A model generated the notes under the pieces. That model was given only the letters and a program-made list of their open reading frames with translations. It had not been told where the DNA came from and searched no databases. DNA of 30,738 nucleotides from M3007 sp964646615 (GTDB lineage Bacteria; Bacteroidota; Bacteroidia; Chitinophagales; Saprospiraceae): contig CAZYEV010000012.1 in NCBI GenBank assembly GCA_964646615.1, forward strand, positions 1 through 30,738. Direction: 5' to 3'. The position numbers and the translations under genes are program-made. Positions 9,101 to 16,936 of this stretch are shown here, in pieces (position 1 is the stretch's first letter; each line of letters starts with the position of its first letter).

Positions 9101-9878
9101 GGCTCCTCTAAGGTTTAGACAACCGTCGTATCCACGATAATAGGTGCACCTGCTAAAGCAGCCAACAGGGAGGGCAGAAGGCGGAAAGTAGAAACACTTT
9201 TCATGACGATTACAACTGTTTTTGATTAACGGATAGAAGTACAAGCGATAGTCCTCGCTTTTCGTCATCAAAAGTCCGCCCGTCCCTAAAGGAGAGCACA
9301 AACAGAACGCAGCACAGCGTTACGTCAGAAGATCGCCCGAACGAAAGGCAGCCATCTGCATAAAATTCAGATTTACAGCAACTTACAAACTTTTTTTGTG
9401 CGCAAATTGTTACCTGAGACGGGCATCTTATGATGCTCATTTCAGGCTCAGAGATGTCGCCTTCTCGTCCCTCGAAGACAACACCTCACCCCGAGGCGAC
9501 ATCTCCCATAAGGAGGTGTCGTCTCAAAGTAAAACCGGCGTTCTGTTCCCGAGATGTCGCCTTCTCGTTCCTCGAAGACAACACCTCACCCGGAGGCGAC
9601 ATCTCCCACAGGGAGGTGTCGTCTCAAAGTAAAACCGGCACTCCGTTTTCGAGATGTCGCCTTCTCGTCCCTCGAAGACAACACCTCACCCCGAGGCGAC
9701 ATCTCCCATAAGGAGGTGTCGTCTCAAAGTAAAACCAGCACTCCGTTTTCGAGGTGTCGCCTTCTCGTCCCTCGAAGACAACACCTCACCCCGAGGCGAC
9801 ATCTCTCTAAAAAAGGTGTCGTCTCAGGGGAAATAGAGAAGGCGCCGTCTCAGGGGCCCATGCCAAACAAGCCGCAGC
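9101..9878. other. Non-coding stretch holding the 100-bp repeat array
   Basis: Between the two minus-strand genes lie an upstream segment (9101-9450) and the tandem array (9451-9850). The array produces long open frames on the plus strand, but only because of its repetition. The upstream segment contains a T7 run near 9391 and no convincing -7 box for the gene starting at 9100. If the longer start at 9301 is used, part of this stretch is coding. Confidence 0.5.
9451..9850 (+). repeat. Tandem array, four copies of a 100-bp unit with internal palindromes (repeat locus A)
   Basis: Units start at 9451, 9551, 9651 and 9751, an exact 100-bp period; copies 1-3 are nearly identical and copy 4 decays at its end. 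Each unit contains four related boxes: GAGATGTCGCC, GACAACACCTC, GAGGCGACATCTCC and GGAGGTGTCGTCTC. The last two form a stem of 14-15 pairs with a 3-5-nt loop; in copy 2 the loop is ACA. Read as plus-strand RNA the stem is complete with two G-U pairs; on the other strand those become A-C mismatches. The same boxes occur at 16408-16752, 21702-21755 and 27780-27817. The units do not differ the way CRISPR spacers do. Confidence 0.92.
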
Positions 9879-10247
9879 TCACATCGCGAGCGCCCGAACG
9901 AGCAAAGCGGCCAGCAACACCCCCAGCAGGGCAAACAGGGCCGTCAGCACCCAGCCGTCTGCCTTTGTTTCCTGAGGTTCCTCAATTTCGATACCCGCCT
10001 CTAACAGCACGCGCCGCGCCTGCTCGAGGTCCTGAGGGCGCACGTGCAGGCGCACCAACAGCTGCAAATGCGGCATCACCGACTGGGCCGTGCGGCTGGC
10101 CAGAAAACACGGAATGCCCTCGGCCCGCAAACGCGCCGCCGCCACATCCGCCTCCAACGGCGAATAAAACATGGCCACCACCTCACCGCGGTCTTTTCCC
10201 GAGCCATGCGCCCAACCCAGATCATCTATGATATCGTCGTCCAACAT
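9879..10247 (-). CDS. DUF2007-family putative signal-transducing membrane protein
   Basis: The 122-aa product has an N-terminal DUF2007-like domain (about residues 22-90). It shows the typical pattern of a short beta strand VVAMFYSPLEADVAAARLRAEGI, then PCFL and a later LHVRPQDLEQARRVLLEAGI. This family is annotated as a putative prokaryotic signal transducer and resembles PII/ferredoxin-like folds; no biochemical role is established. One C-terminal membrane helix follows (about 100-120, LTALFALLGVLLAALLVRALA), so the domain is probably anchored at the inner membrane. A -7-like TAACTTTG lies at 10253-10260, only 6 bp before this ATG. If that is a real promoter, the message would be leaderless or translation would start at Met26 (MFYSPLEAD). 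The 100-bp repeat array follows 28 bp beyond the stop codon. Confidence 0.8.
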   Translation of the reverse strand: MLDDDIIDDLGWAHGSGKDRGEVVAMFYSPLEADVAAARLRAEGIPCFLASRTAQSVMPHLQLLVRLHVRPQDLEQARRVLLEAGIEIEEPQETKADGWVLTALFALLGVLLAALLVRALAM

Positions 10248-10364
10248 GAAGTCAAAGTTAGCGCGCGCACAACATTTGGACCGGGTTTTGGTGTTTAATT
10301 AGTACTTAAGCGCGAAGAAATTTACTGCGAAGCCATTAAGGTCATTTTCATTTTTCTTTTTCGT

Positions 10365-11264
10365 ATGAACATCTACCACTTCAGTGTCCTGATTTCCGTA
10401 CTGCTGCTGGCGCTCATCGGCTGCGGCAAAGACGACAAAAACCCCGACTACATCAAGGAGGCCAACTGCGCCACCGTGAACGCGGACAGCAACACCTATA
10501 CTTTATTTGTGCGCGGCGTCATGAACGCCAGTTGCGCTACAGGCGGCTGCCACGATGCGGGCACGGCGTCCAGTGGCGTCAACCTGTCGAACTACGCCGG
10601 GGTGAAGAAGGCGTTCGAGTCGCAAAACCTGCTGTGCTCGGTCAACCACGGCAAGGGCTGCAGCCCGATGCCCAAAGGCGGCGCCAAGCTGTCGGCCAAC
10701 GTGCTGAACCGGCTGGCCCTCATGGTCAATCACATGGAGCTCCGGGGCGGCAACCCCGCACAGGAGCGTTGGGGCAAGGGCCACCTGACAGAAGGGGCCT
10801 TAGGCGTGTATTTCCCGACAGGCGATGCCACCTCGAACACCCTGTTTTTCGGCTGGGGCGCAGGCTCGGCCTTTAACCAGTTTCCCAAGGAGTCCAAGGC
10901 GAGGCTGCAATTTCACCGATACTTCGGGCAGTACGGCATCTCCGTGGAGCACAACGCCCTGCGCTTTAGCACGGGCGTGAGGCTTAACTACCTCCAGTAC
11001 CGCAAGGGCTGGATTGACTACCGCCTGGGCGAGCCAGACATCTCCAAAATCGAGCTCATCGAAGAACGCTCGCCGCTCATCTTCCCTGAAGTTTCCGTCA
11101 GCCTGGGCATGGGCAGCCGCCCCGTGTGGGTGAACCTCTTCGCCACCCTGATGGAGTACGATGCAGCGGAAGAGTTGGGATTAGCCACGCATACCTTCGG
11201 CCTTTCGCTCACCTTCCAAATGGACCATTTTTGGCGCACCGAACGCGCCTCGAAAATAAAATAG
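10365..11264 (+). CDS. Cytochrome-c-like lipoprotein fused to a barrel-type C-terminal domain
   Basis: The 299-aa product begins with a lipoprotein signal (LLLALIGC, Cys20). Residues about 35-125 resemble the single-heme cytochrome-like domain common in Bacteroidota envelopes. It has the heme motif C57-ATGG-C62-H63 (C-x4-C-H rather than C-x2-C-H) and a candidate axial Met102 in SPMPKGGAKLS. From about residue 140 the sequence instead matches the third gene of this cluster (12646-13473), for example LRFSTGVRLNYLQYRKGWID against MRFGAAFRFSYVQYTNGRID and IELIEERSPLIFPEV against IELLETQSPMLFWEV. The protein therefore looks like a heme domain joined to the C-terminal half of a barrel-like protein. 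It lies 98 bp before the cytochrome c peroxidase gene, so a joint role in envelope electron transfer or peroxide removal is plausible. No promoter was recognised. Confidence 0.8.
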   Translation: MNIYHFSVLISVLLLALIGCGKDDKNPDYIKEANCATVNADSNTYTLFVRGVMNASCATGGCHDAGTASSGVNLSNYAGVKKAFESQNLLCSVNHGKGCSPMPKGGAKLSANVLNRLALMVNHMELRGGNPAQERWGKGHLTEGALGVYFPTGDATSNTLFFGWGAGSAFNQFPKESKARLQFHRYFGQYGISVEHNALRFSTGVRLNYLQYRKGWIDYRLGEPDISKIELIEERSPLIFPEVSVSLGMGSRPVWVNLFATLMEYDAAEELGLATHTFGLSLTFQMDHFWRTERASKIK

Positions 11265-11362
11265 GCCCGTACCCAACCCTCTGCCAACGGGCCGCGTCTG
11301 TATCAGCAAATCGCTTTCATCAACATTAACTATCCATCTCGTTCACCAAACGCTACCCAGCC

Positions 11363-12544
11363 ATGAAAAAAATACTTCGTCTCGGGCTGCCCTTCTTCGC
11401 CGCGCTGCTCCTGCTGGCCGCTTGCAAGCAAAAAGCAGACTTTGAGTACTACTACTACGAACCGGAGGACTACGCGCTCCTGTCGCAGTACCTCAACCTG
11501 CCGGCTAAGCCGGATAACTATTTAACCAAATTGCCCAAGCATTTGGAGTCGCAAGGATTGTTTGCCCGCCCTGTGGACCAGGATAAAGCCATCCTGGGCC
11601 GCGTGCTCTTCTACGACAAAAACCTGTCGAAAGACGGCAAGATCAACTGCGCCAGCTGCCACCGCCAGGAGATCGCCTTCTCCGATGATGCGCCCGTCAG
11701 CCGCGGCGTGTTCGACCGCGTCGGCACGCGCAACTCCATCGCCTTAGGCTCGGTGCTCAACTTCGCCGCCTATTACGGCACTGACCTGTTCGGCCCCAGC
11801 GGTATTCCCTTTTTCTGGGATAACCGCGCCGGCACCGCCTCGGAGCAGAACTTAGCCACCATGGCCAACCCGGTTGAAATGGACATGAATCACAACGACA
11901 TCGTCAATGCCGTGCGCGCTCAGCCTTACTATGCTCCGCTATTCCGCATGGCCTACGGCGACGAAACGGTAACTGCCCAGCGCGTGTCGGATGCCATTGC
12001 TAACTTCGTCAATGCCCTTGGGTCATTCCGCAGCAAGTTTGACCGCGAAGCCGAGCGCGTCATCGGCACCGACACCTGGAATAACCGCGAACGCATGGAC
12101 TTTCCGGGCTTCACTGCCGCTGAAAATCGCGGTAAGATCATCTACTTAGACAACTGCGCATCCTGCCATAGCCCGGTGCAGGGCCGCCCGATGAAAATGT
12201 ACGCCAACAACGGCTTGGACGCCACCACCACCGACCAGGGCGTAGGTGGCATCACTAAGAAAAGCTCCGAAATGGGCATGTTCAAGGTACCGCTCCTGCG
12301 CAATATCGCCCTGACGGCACCCTACATGCACGACGGACGCTTCGCCACACTGGAAGAAGTCATTGACCACTACAGCACGGGCATCCAGGCACACCCCAAC
12401 CTCAGCCCTGAGTTGCGTTCCGGTAGCCAGCCGCGCCGCTACAACTTTAGCCCACAGCAAAAGAGCGACCTCATCGCCTTCCTGCACACGCTCACGGATG
12501 AGGAACTGCTGGTGGATAAGCGCTTCTCAAACCCGTTCAAATAG
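11363..12544 (+). CDS. Di-heme cytochrome c peroxidase / MauG-family lipoprotein
   Basis: The 393-aa protein is of the bacterial cytochrome c peroxidase/MauG family, which reduces hydrogen peroxide or oxidises protein substrates in the envelope using two c-type hemes. It has a lipoprotein signal (LLLLAAC, Cys21) and a Tyr-rich linker. The first heme motif is CASCH at 96-100, with FSDD and GTRNSIAL following. The second is CASCH at 265-269, followed by FKVPLLRNIALTAPYMHDGRF (Met322 a likely distal ligand). Length and motif order are normal for the family. It is the central gene of the 10365-13473 cluster and is followed by an intrinsic terminator at 12570-12611. Whether it acts as peroxidase or as a MauG-like modifying enzyme cannot be told from sequence alone. 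Confidence 0.93.
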   Translation: MKKILRLGLPFFAALLLLAACKQKADFEYYYYEPEDYALLSQYLNLPAKPDNYLTKLPKHLESQGLFARPVDQDKAILGRVLFYDKNLSKDGKINCASCHRQEIAFSDDAPVSRGVFDRVGTRNSIALGSVLNFAAYYGTDLFGPSGIPFFWDNRAGTASEQNLATMANPVEMDMNHNDIVNAVRAQPYYAPLFRMAYGDETVTAQRVSDAIANFVNALGSFRSKFDREAERVIGTDTWNNRERMDFPGFTAAENRGKIIYLDNCASCHSPVQGRPMKMYANNGLDATTTDQGVGGITKKSSEMGMFKVPLLRNIALTAPYMHDGRFATLEEVIDHYSTGIQAHPNLSPELRSGSQPRRYNFSPQQKSDLIAFLHTLTDEELLVDKRFSNPFK

Positions 12545-12569
12545 TCGCCTTTTTCGCGTAGTACACGCG

Positions 12570-12611
12570 CAGGGAGTCCTGAAGAAGTATCTTTGGGACT
12601 CCCTGTTTTAT
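12570..12611 (+). terminator. Intrinsic terminator after the cytochrome c peroxidase gene
   Basis: CAGGGAGTCC pairs perfectly with GGGACTCCCTG around a 15-nt loop and is followed by TTTTAT. It begins 25 bp after the stop codon on the plus strand. The barrel-type lipoprotein gene at 12646 starts 34 bp downstream, so that gene may be reached only by read-through or have its own promoter. Confidence 0.8.
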
Positions 12612-12645
12612 AGGTCTATCTTTTATCGCTAAACCATTTCCTCGT

Positions 12646-13473
12646 ATGTCGCACGCACCTAAGATAGCCCCCATGCTTGCCGCCGCAGTGTTGATGCTGG
12701 TCTCCTGTACCAGTAGTCGCTTTTACACTCCCAATACGATAAACCTGCCCGCCATGAGCCAGAAAGGCGAAGGCGCGGTAAGCGGTGCTACTTTTTTCGG
12801 CTCAAACACGGGCTGGGAAGCACAAGCCTCGTATAGCCCCGCTCCGAGCGTAGGCCTGATGGCCAACTATTTCAGCCTGAACTACACCGGCAACCTTGAG
12901 ATATTCTCGGGCGGCTTCCCATTCCCTCCGGCTCCGGCGGTCAGCTTCAACGGACGGATGCGCTTTGGCGAAGCCGGCGCAGGCTTCTATCGGCATGCCG
13001 GCAAAAATCAGGAGTACTTGCTCAGCCTGTTCGGCACTGCTGGATGGGGACACGCCCGCAACCGATACATAGAGCCCGATGTCCCTTTAAAAGAAGTGGA
13101 ATGGTCTTTCTGGCGCTATGCTCTCCAGCCCGGTGTGCGGCTGCAACACAAGCAAATGCGCTTTGGGGCAGCCTTCCGCTTTTCCTATGTGCAGTACACC
13201 AATGGGCGCATAGATGCCCGCATCCCGCGGGTCGAACTGGACCGCATCGAACTGCTGGAGACGCAATCGCCTATGCTCTTTTGGGAAGTGCTCTGGACCA
13301 TCGGCTATCACTTCCGCCCCGTTACCCTGAGCCTCAACACTACCGGCGTGGCTTTAGGCAGCAAATCGCTCAACGAGCTGAACTTGGCCAGCAACCACGT
13401 CAGCCTAATGGCTACCCTCAACCTGCATGAGCTGAGGGAGGAGAAAACGACCACCCGGAAAAAGAAAAAATAA
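12646..13473 (+). CDS. Barrel-like outer-membrane lipoprotein of unknown function
   Basis: The 275-aa product has a lipoprotein signal (LMLVSC, Cys21). Residues about 40-260 show alternating polar and hydrophobic strands separated by turns (GWEAQASYSPAPSVGLMANY, FGEAGAGFYRHAG, LSLFGTAGWGHARN), as expected for an outer-membrane beta-barrel or barrel-like domain. A very basic tail (TTTRKKKK) ends the protein. Its C-terminal half is homologous to residues about 140-285 of the heme-bearing lipoprotein at 10365-11264, so the two are paralogues in part. The family has no function I can name. It lies downstream of the cytochrome c peroxidase terminator and is convergent with upp, 38 bp away. Confidence 0.75.
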   Translation: MSHAPKIAPMLAAAVLMLVSCTSSRFYTPNTINLPAMSQKGEGAVSGATFFGSNTGWEAQASYSPAPSVGLMANYFSLNYTGNLEIFSGGFPFPPAPAVSFNGRMRFGEAGAGFYRHAGKNQEYLLSLFGTAGWGHARNRYIEPDVPLKEVEWSFWRYALQPGVRLQHKQMRFGAAFRFSYVQYTNGRIDARIPRVELDRIELLETQSPMLFWEVLWTIGYHFRPVTLSLNTTGVALGSKSLNELNLASNHVSLMATLNLHELREEKTTTRKKKK

Positions 13474-13511
13474 TCTCCCCAAAGAAAGCCCACCTGCGCG
13501 CTGCAGCCCGC

Positions 13512-14165
13512 TTATTCAGGCTCGCCCTTGCTGCCGTAAGCCAGGTCGCCAGCATCGCCTAAGCCCGGCACGATGAACGCCTTGGCAGTGAGTTCCTGGT
13601 CAATAGCGCCCACCCACAGGCGCACATCGGGAAACTGGCGCTGCACGGCCTCCACTCCCTGCACGCTGGCGATAACGGCCACCACATGCGTTGCGCGAGG
13701 CTTGCCGTAGCGCTCCAAGTGCTGCAGGGCTAAGCAAATGGACGCGCCGGTGGCCAGCATCGGGTCGGCCAGGATGAGCACCGCATCGTCGAGCGGCGGG
13801 CAACTCACGTAATCCAGCTGAATATCGAAGCGCCCGTCGGGACGCGGATTGCGGTAGGCGCTGATGAAGGCGTTCTCGGCCCGGTCGAAGACGTTGAGCA
13901 GCCCCTGATGCAGCGGCAACCCCGCGCGCAGGATGGTGCCCAGCACCACTCTATCCGTGGACAGGTGCACCGTAGCCACCCCCAGCGGCGTCTCCACCGC
14001 CCGCGGTTCATAGTGTAGTGTCTTGGAAATCTCGTAGGCCATCACTTCGCCCACGCGCTCCAGATTGCGGCGAAAACGCAGGCGATCTTGCTGTACCTGG
14101 GCGTCGCGCAGCTCGGCAATGAAATGCTGCGCTATGGTAGGATGTTTGGACAGGTTCGTTACCAT
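13512..14165 (-). CDS. upp: Uracil phosphoribosyltransferase
   Basis: The 217-aa protein converts uracil and PRPP to UMP in pyrimidine salvage in the cytosol. The PRPP-binding motif is clear (LILADPMLATGASI), preceded by the family signature for the active site (TILRAGLPLHQG), and the conserved C-terminal uracil-binding loop reads IVPGLGDAGDLAYG. Length is normal for the family. It lies 29 bp downstream of ddl on the same strand and is likely co-transcribed with it. The start at MVTNLSKHP fits the family N-terminus. Confidence 0.95.
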   Translation of the reverse strand: MVTNLSKHPTIAQHFIAELRDAQVQQDRLRFRRNLERVGEVMAYEISKTLHYEPRAVETPLGVATVHLSTDRVVLGTILRAGLPLHQGLLNVFDRAENAFISAYRNPRPDGRFDIQLDYVSCPPLDDAVLILADPMLATGASICLALQHLERYGKPRATHVVAVIASVQGVEAVQRQFPDVRLWVGAIDQELTAKAFIVPGLGDAGDLAYGSKGEPE

Positions 14166-14194
14166 GACTTCGGAAAAGCCGGTTTAGTATGTTG

Positions 14195-15163
14195 TTAATA
14201 CCGATGAAGCGCCTCTTCAATGAGTCGGCTAAAAAATGCCTCCAGCGTCCAGCCGTAGGCGCGCACCTGTTGCGGCACAATGCTCGCCGGCGAAAGGCCC
14301 GGAATGGTGTTCACTTCTAATAAATAAAAGGTGTCGCCCACCAGAATGTAATCGCACCGCACAATGCCGCGGCACCCCAGCGCCTCATAGAGCCGGCGCG
14401 ACCACTCCTGGCACTGCTCGGCCAGATGCGCCGGCAATTGCGCGGGCGTGATTTCCTGCGATTTGCCCTCGTATTTGGCCGCGAAATCGAAGAACTCCGT
14501 CTCCGGAATGATCTCCGTAACCGGCAACGCCACCACCTTCCCTTCGGTGCGGAATACGCCGTTGGAAAACTCGCGCCCGGGCAAAAAGGCCTCCACCAAC
14601 GCCTCGCGGTCGTAGGGCCACACCGCCTCCAACGCCGGCGCTAACTCGGCCAACGCCTTCACCTTCGTTACCCCAAAACTGGAGCCGTGCGTGTTGGGCT
14701 TCACAAAAAGCGGCAGCCCTAATCGGCCCACCAGCGCTGCAACATCCACCCCCTCGCCCCGACGCACCAGCACCGAGCGGGCCAGCGATACCCCCGTGGC
14801 AGCCGCCACCTGCTTGGTCAGGTGCTTGTTCATCGTCAGCGCACTCACAAAACCATCGCAACAGGTGTAGGGAATGCCCAACATGTCAAAGTAGCCCTGC
14901 ATCTTGCCGTCCTCCAACGGGCTGCCGTGAATGGCCCCAAAAACGGCCTCGAAACGGACCACCTCGCCTCCCAGCGAAAGGGAAAAGTCGTTCTTGTCCA
15001 CCGACACTCCGGAAGATACCTCCCGCCAGTCGCTCCCTTGCACATCAATCAGAAACCGCCGATAGCGATCCGCTGGCAAACTGTCATACACTACCTGCCC
15101 GCTGCGCAGCGAGATGACGCGCTCGGCAGAGTCTCCGCCCGTGAGAATGGCGATATTTTTCAT
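14195..15163 (-). CDS. ddl: D-alanine--D-alanine ligase
   Basis: The enzyme joins two D-alanines with ATP for peptidoglycan precursor synthesis in the cytosol. I take ATG 15163 (MKNIAILTGGDSAE, 322 aa) because the family starts at this strand; the frame also opens seven codons earlier at 15184. Seen motifs are the N-terminal GGDSAERVISLRSG, the substrate loop AVFGAIHGSPLEDG, ATP-grasp strands (LPLFVKPNTHGSSFGV, EALVEAFLPGREFS) and the C-terminal metal and ligand motif LLEVNTIPGLSPASIVPQQ. The order and length are normal. The gene is upstream of upp, and downstream of the aminopeptidase with a gap of 70 bp. Confidence 0.95.
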   Translation of the reverse strand: MKNIAILTGGDSAERVISLRSGQVVYDSLPADRYRRFLIDVQGSDWREVSSGVSVDKNDFSLSLGGEVVRFEAVFGAIHGSPLEDGKMQGYFDMLGIPYTCCDGFVSALTMNKHLTKQVAAATGVSLARSVLVRRGEGVDVAALVGRLGLPLFVKPNTHGSSFGVTKVKALAELAPALEAVWPYDREALVEAFLPGREFSNGVFRTEGKVVALPVTEIIPETEFFDFAAKYEGKSQEITPAQLPAHLAEQCQEWSRRLYEALGCRGIVRCDYILVGDTFYLLEVNTIPGLSPASIVPQQVRAYGWTLEAFFSRLIEEALHRY

Positions 15164-15233
15164 GAAAAAACTGCGCTGAGGCACTGTGAAGATGAACGAT
15201 GAAAAACGTAGTGCCTTCGTGGTCGAGAAGGTC

Positions 15234-16334
15234 TCAGATTAAGAACTGTCCGTTTCGGTAGATACATTCGCCGTCGGCCCAGATTTCGCCGCCGTCGGTC
15301 ATGTCGGTGATGAGGTCCCAGTGCACAGGCGACTCGTTTTTGCCGCCGCATTGCAGGTAACTCTGGCCGATAGCCATGTGAATGGCGCCGCCGATTTTTT
15401 CGTCGAAGAGGATGTTTTTGGTGATTTGCTGAATGGCGTAGTTGGTGCCGATGGCGGCTTCGCCGAAGCGGCGCGTTCCGGGCAGGCTGAAGATGTAGTC
15501 TAAGAAGTCCTGGCCCTGGCGAGCTTCCCATTTTTCGATGTACCCATCTTTGACCCACAAGGTAACGCCCTCGACTTCGTGGCCCTGGTAGATGGCCGGG
15601 TAAGAGAAGTGGACGACGCCCTGGACGCTGTCTTCCACGGGGCTGGTAAAGACTTCGCCGGAGGGCATGTTGGCCTGGCCATCGGAGTTGATCCAGGTGC
15701 GTCCGGCGGTGCTGAACGAGATGTCGGTACCGGGCCCAACGTAGCGCACGGTGGAGCACCGGTTGAGGTGTTCGACGATGCGCTGCTGTTCGGCGCGCAC
15801 CTGCAGCCAGGCAGCGGCGGGGTCGTCTTCAAAGAGTTTGCAGGCATTATAGACGAAGCGTTCGTACTCGCTGAGGCTCATGCCGGCCTCTTGTGCGGCG
15901 GCATCGGTGGGGTATTGGCAGAGGTTGCGGCGCAGGCTGCGGTTAGCGATGCGCTCGAAGTAGGCTTTGTTGATGGGCCGCATGCCCTCCTGGCGCAGGG
16001 CGTGGCGGTCGGAGGGCGCGTTTTGCATTTCGCGCAAGTTGAACGGCGCGCGGATATTGAGGTAGGCATCGAAGGTTTCCATCGCCTGTTTCATCAGCCA
16101 GGGCGGCGTTTGCAGGGCTTCGTTGCTGCCGTATTCTAACAGCAGGCGCTCGCGCTCGCGGAAGGCCAGGTCGCACTCAATGAGGGTGGCGCCGGCTTCG
16201 AGCGCCTCGCGATACACTTCGCGCACTAACGGCTCGGCCAGCGTGGTGGCGCTGATAAAAACCCGGTCGCCCGGCTGCACGCGCAGGCAGTAGTGCGTGA
16301 GCAGGTAGGCGTATTTCTGTAAAATGTCGTTCAT
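15234..16334 (-). CDS. M29-family aminopeptidase
   Basis: This 366-aa metallo-aminopeptidase of the thermophilic AmpT/AmpS (M29) family removes N-terminal residues from peptides, using two metal ions. The expected ligand-bearing segments are present in order: NMPSGEVFTSP (Glu), RRFGEAAIGTN (Glu), GAIHMAIGQSY (His) and ESPVHWDLITDM (His, Asp). The N-terminal part (MNDILQKYAYLLTHYCLRVQPGDRVFI) matches the family start, so ATG 16334 is preferred to ATG 16343. No signal peptide is seen, so it is cytosolic. The 46-bp repeat array begins 74 bp upstream of the start, which places the repeats in or near its 5' region and makes it divergent from the thioredoxin-fold gene at 16937. Confidence 0.92.
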   Translation of the reverse strand: MNDILQKYAYLLTHYCLRVQPGDRVFISATTLAEPLVREVYREALEAGATLIECDLAFRERERLLLEYGSNEALQTPPWLMKQAMETFDAYLNIRAPFNLREMQNAPSDRHALRQEGMRPINKAYFERIANRSLRRNLCQYPTDAAAQEAGMSLSEYERFVYNACKLFEDDPAAAWLQVRAEQQRIVEHLNRCSTVRYVGPGTDISFSTAGRTWINSDGQANMPSGEVFTSPVEDSVQGVVHFSYPAIYQGHEVEGVTLWVKDGYIEKWEARQGQDFLDYIFSLPGTRRFGEAAIGTNYAIQQITKNILFDEKIGGAIHMAIGQSYLQCGGKNESPVHWDLITDMTDGGEIWADGECIYRNGQFLI

Positions 16335-16407
16335 GGGCAGCATGTGTGCGGAATGCGGCGCTAAAGTAGTTCGTTCGCTCCAAAGCCAACAACAACGCCG
16401 AGCCCCG

Positions 16408-16752
16408 GAGGCGTCGTCTTCGAGGAACGAGAAGGCGACATCTCAAAAACAAAACGCCGACTTTTCCCAGAGACGACACCTCCCGGCGGGAGATATCGCC
16501 TCGCTGCCTCTCCCAGAGACGACACCTCCCGGCGGGAGATATCGCCTCGCTGCCTCTCCCAGAGACGACACCTCCCGGCGGGAGATGTCGCCTCGCCGCC
16601 TCTCCCAGAGACGACACCTCCCGGCGGGAGATATCGCCTCGCTACCTCTCCCAGAGACGACACCTCCCGGCGGGAGATATCGCCTCGCTGCCTCTCCCAG
16701 AGACGACACCTCCCGGCGGGAGATATCGCCTCCTTGCGGGAGATGTCGCCTC
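16408..16752 (-). repeat. Repeat locus B: six copies of a 46-bp palindromic unit plus flanking boxes
   Basis: Units start at 16471, 16517, 16563, 16609, 16655 and 16701, an exact 46-bp period with only a few substitutions. On the minus strand each has arms GAGGCGAYATCTCCC and GGGAGGTGTCGTCTC around a GCC loop; all 15 pairs form if G-U is allowed, whereas the plus strand shows C-A mismatches. The flank at 16408-16444, read on the minus strand, matches 35 of 37 bases of copy 2 of locus A (GAGATGTCGCC, TTCTCGTTCCTCGAA, then a GAC..CCTC box), and the 25-base linker between it and the 46-bp units has the same length and shares CGGCGTT. Locus B is therefore the same element inverted, with one hairpin module amplified. 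Confidence 0.92.
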
Positions 16753-16875
16753 AAAGTCGTGGCGATTGTCCCGGACGCACAGCACCCTGCGGCTCACGTT
16801 CCTTTGGGCATTCCAGCCCTGAGGGGTGCTTGTCAACAAATCCTAAAAGCCCTCACCCGGCCCGTGGGTCGGCGC

Positions 16876-16883
16876 TATTTTTG
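16876..16883 (+). promoter_or_regulatory. -7 box TATTTTTG upstream of the thioredoxin-fold gene
   Basis: The octamer fits the Bacteroidota consensus TAnnTTTG exactly. Transcription would begin near 16890, 47 bp before ATG 16937. No TTG-type -33 element is seen at the expected 19-21-bp spacing, so support is partial. Confidence 0.45.
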
Positions 16884-16936
16884 CCGCCGAAAAGCGCCAT
16901 AACCTGTTCCCTTTTCATCCAAAACTCAACGGCATT

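Larger units (their letters stand above)
16344..16936. other. Divergent intergenic region with repeat locus B
   Basis: This 593-bp region separates the minus-strand aminopeptidase from the plus-strand thioredoxin-fold gene. Most of it is the repeat locus (16408-16752). The remaining part (16753-16936) holds a -7-like TATTTTTG at 16876-16883 for the plus-strand gene. Long overlapping open frames on both strands inside the array come from its repetition and are not taken as genes. Confidence 0.7.

Noticed and set aside
9430..10231. Long plus-strand open frames across the 100-bp array
   Set aside because: They arise from repetition; the array has palindromic boxes, no start context and a low-complexity product, and the right part is the shadow of the DUF2007 gene.
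14385..14861. Gly-rich 158-aa minus-strand frame inside ddl
   Set aside because: Out-of-frame shadow of ddl in GC-rich DNA.
16471..16746. CRISPR array
   Set aside because: The whole 46-bp unit is repeated nearly without change, so there are no unique spacers; no cas genes in the window.
16177..16902. Overlapping open frames on both strands across the 46-bp array
   Set aside because: Repetitive, low-complexity translations in several frames at once; explained by the tandem repeat.
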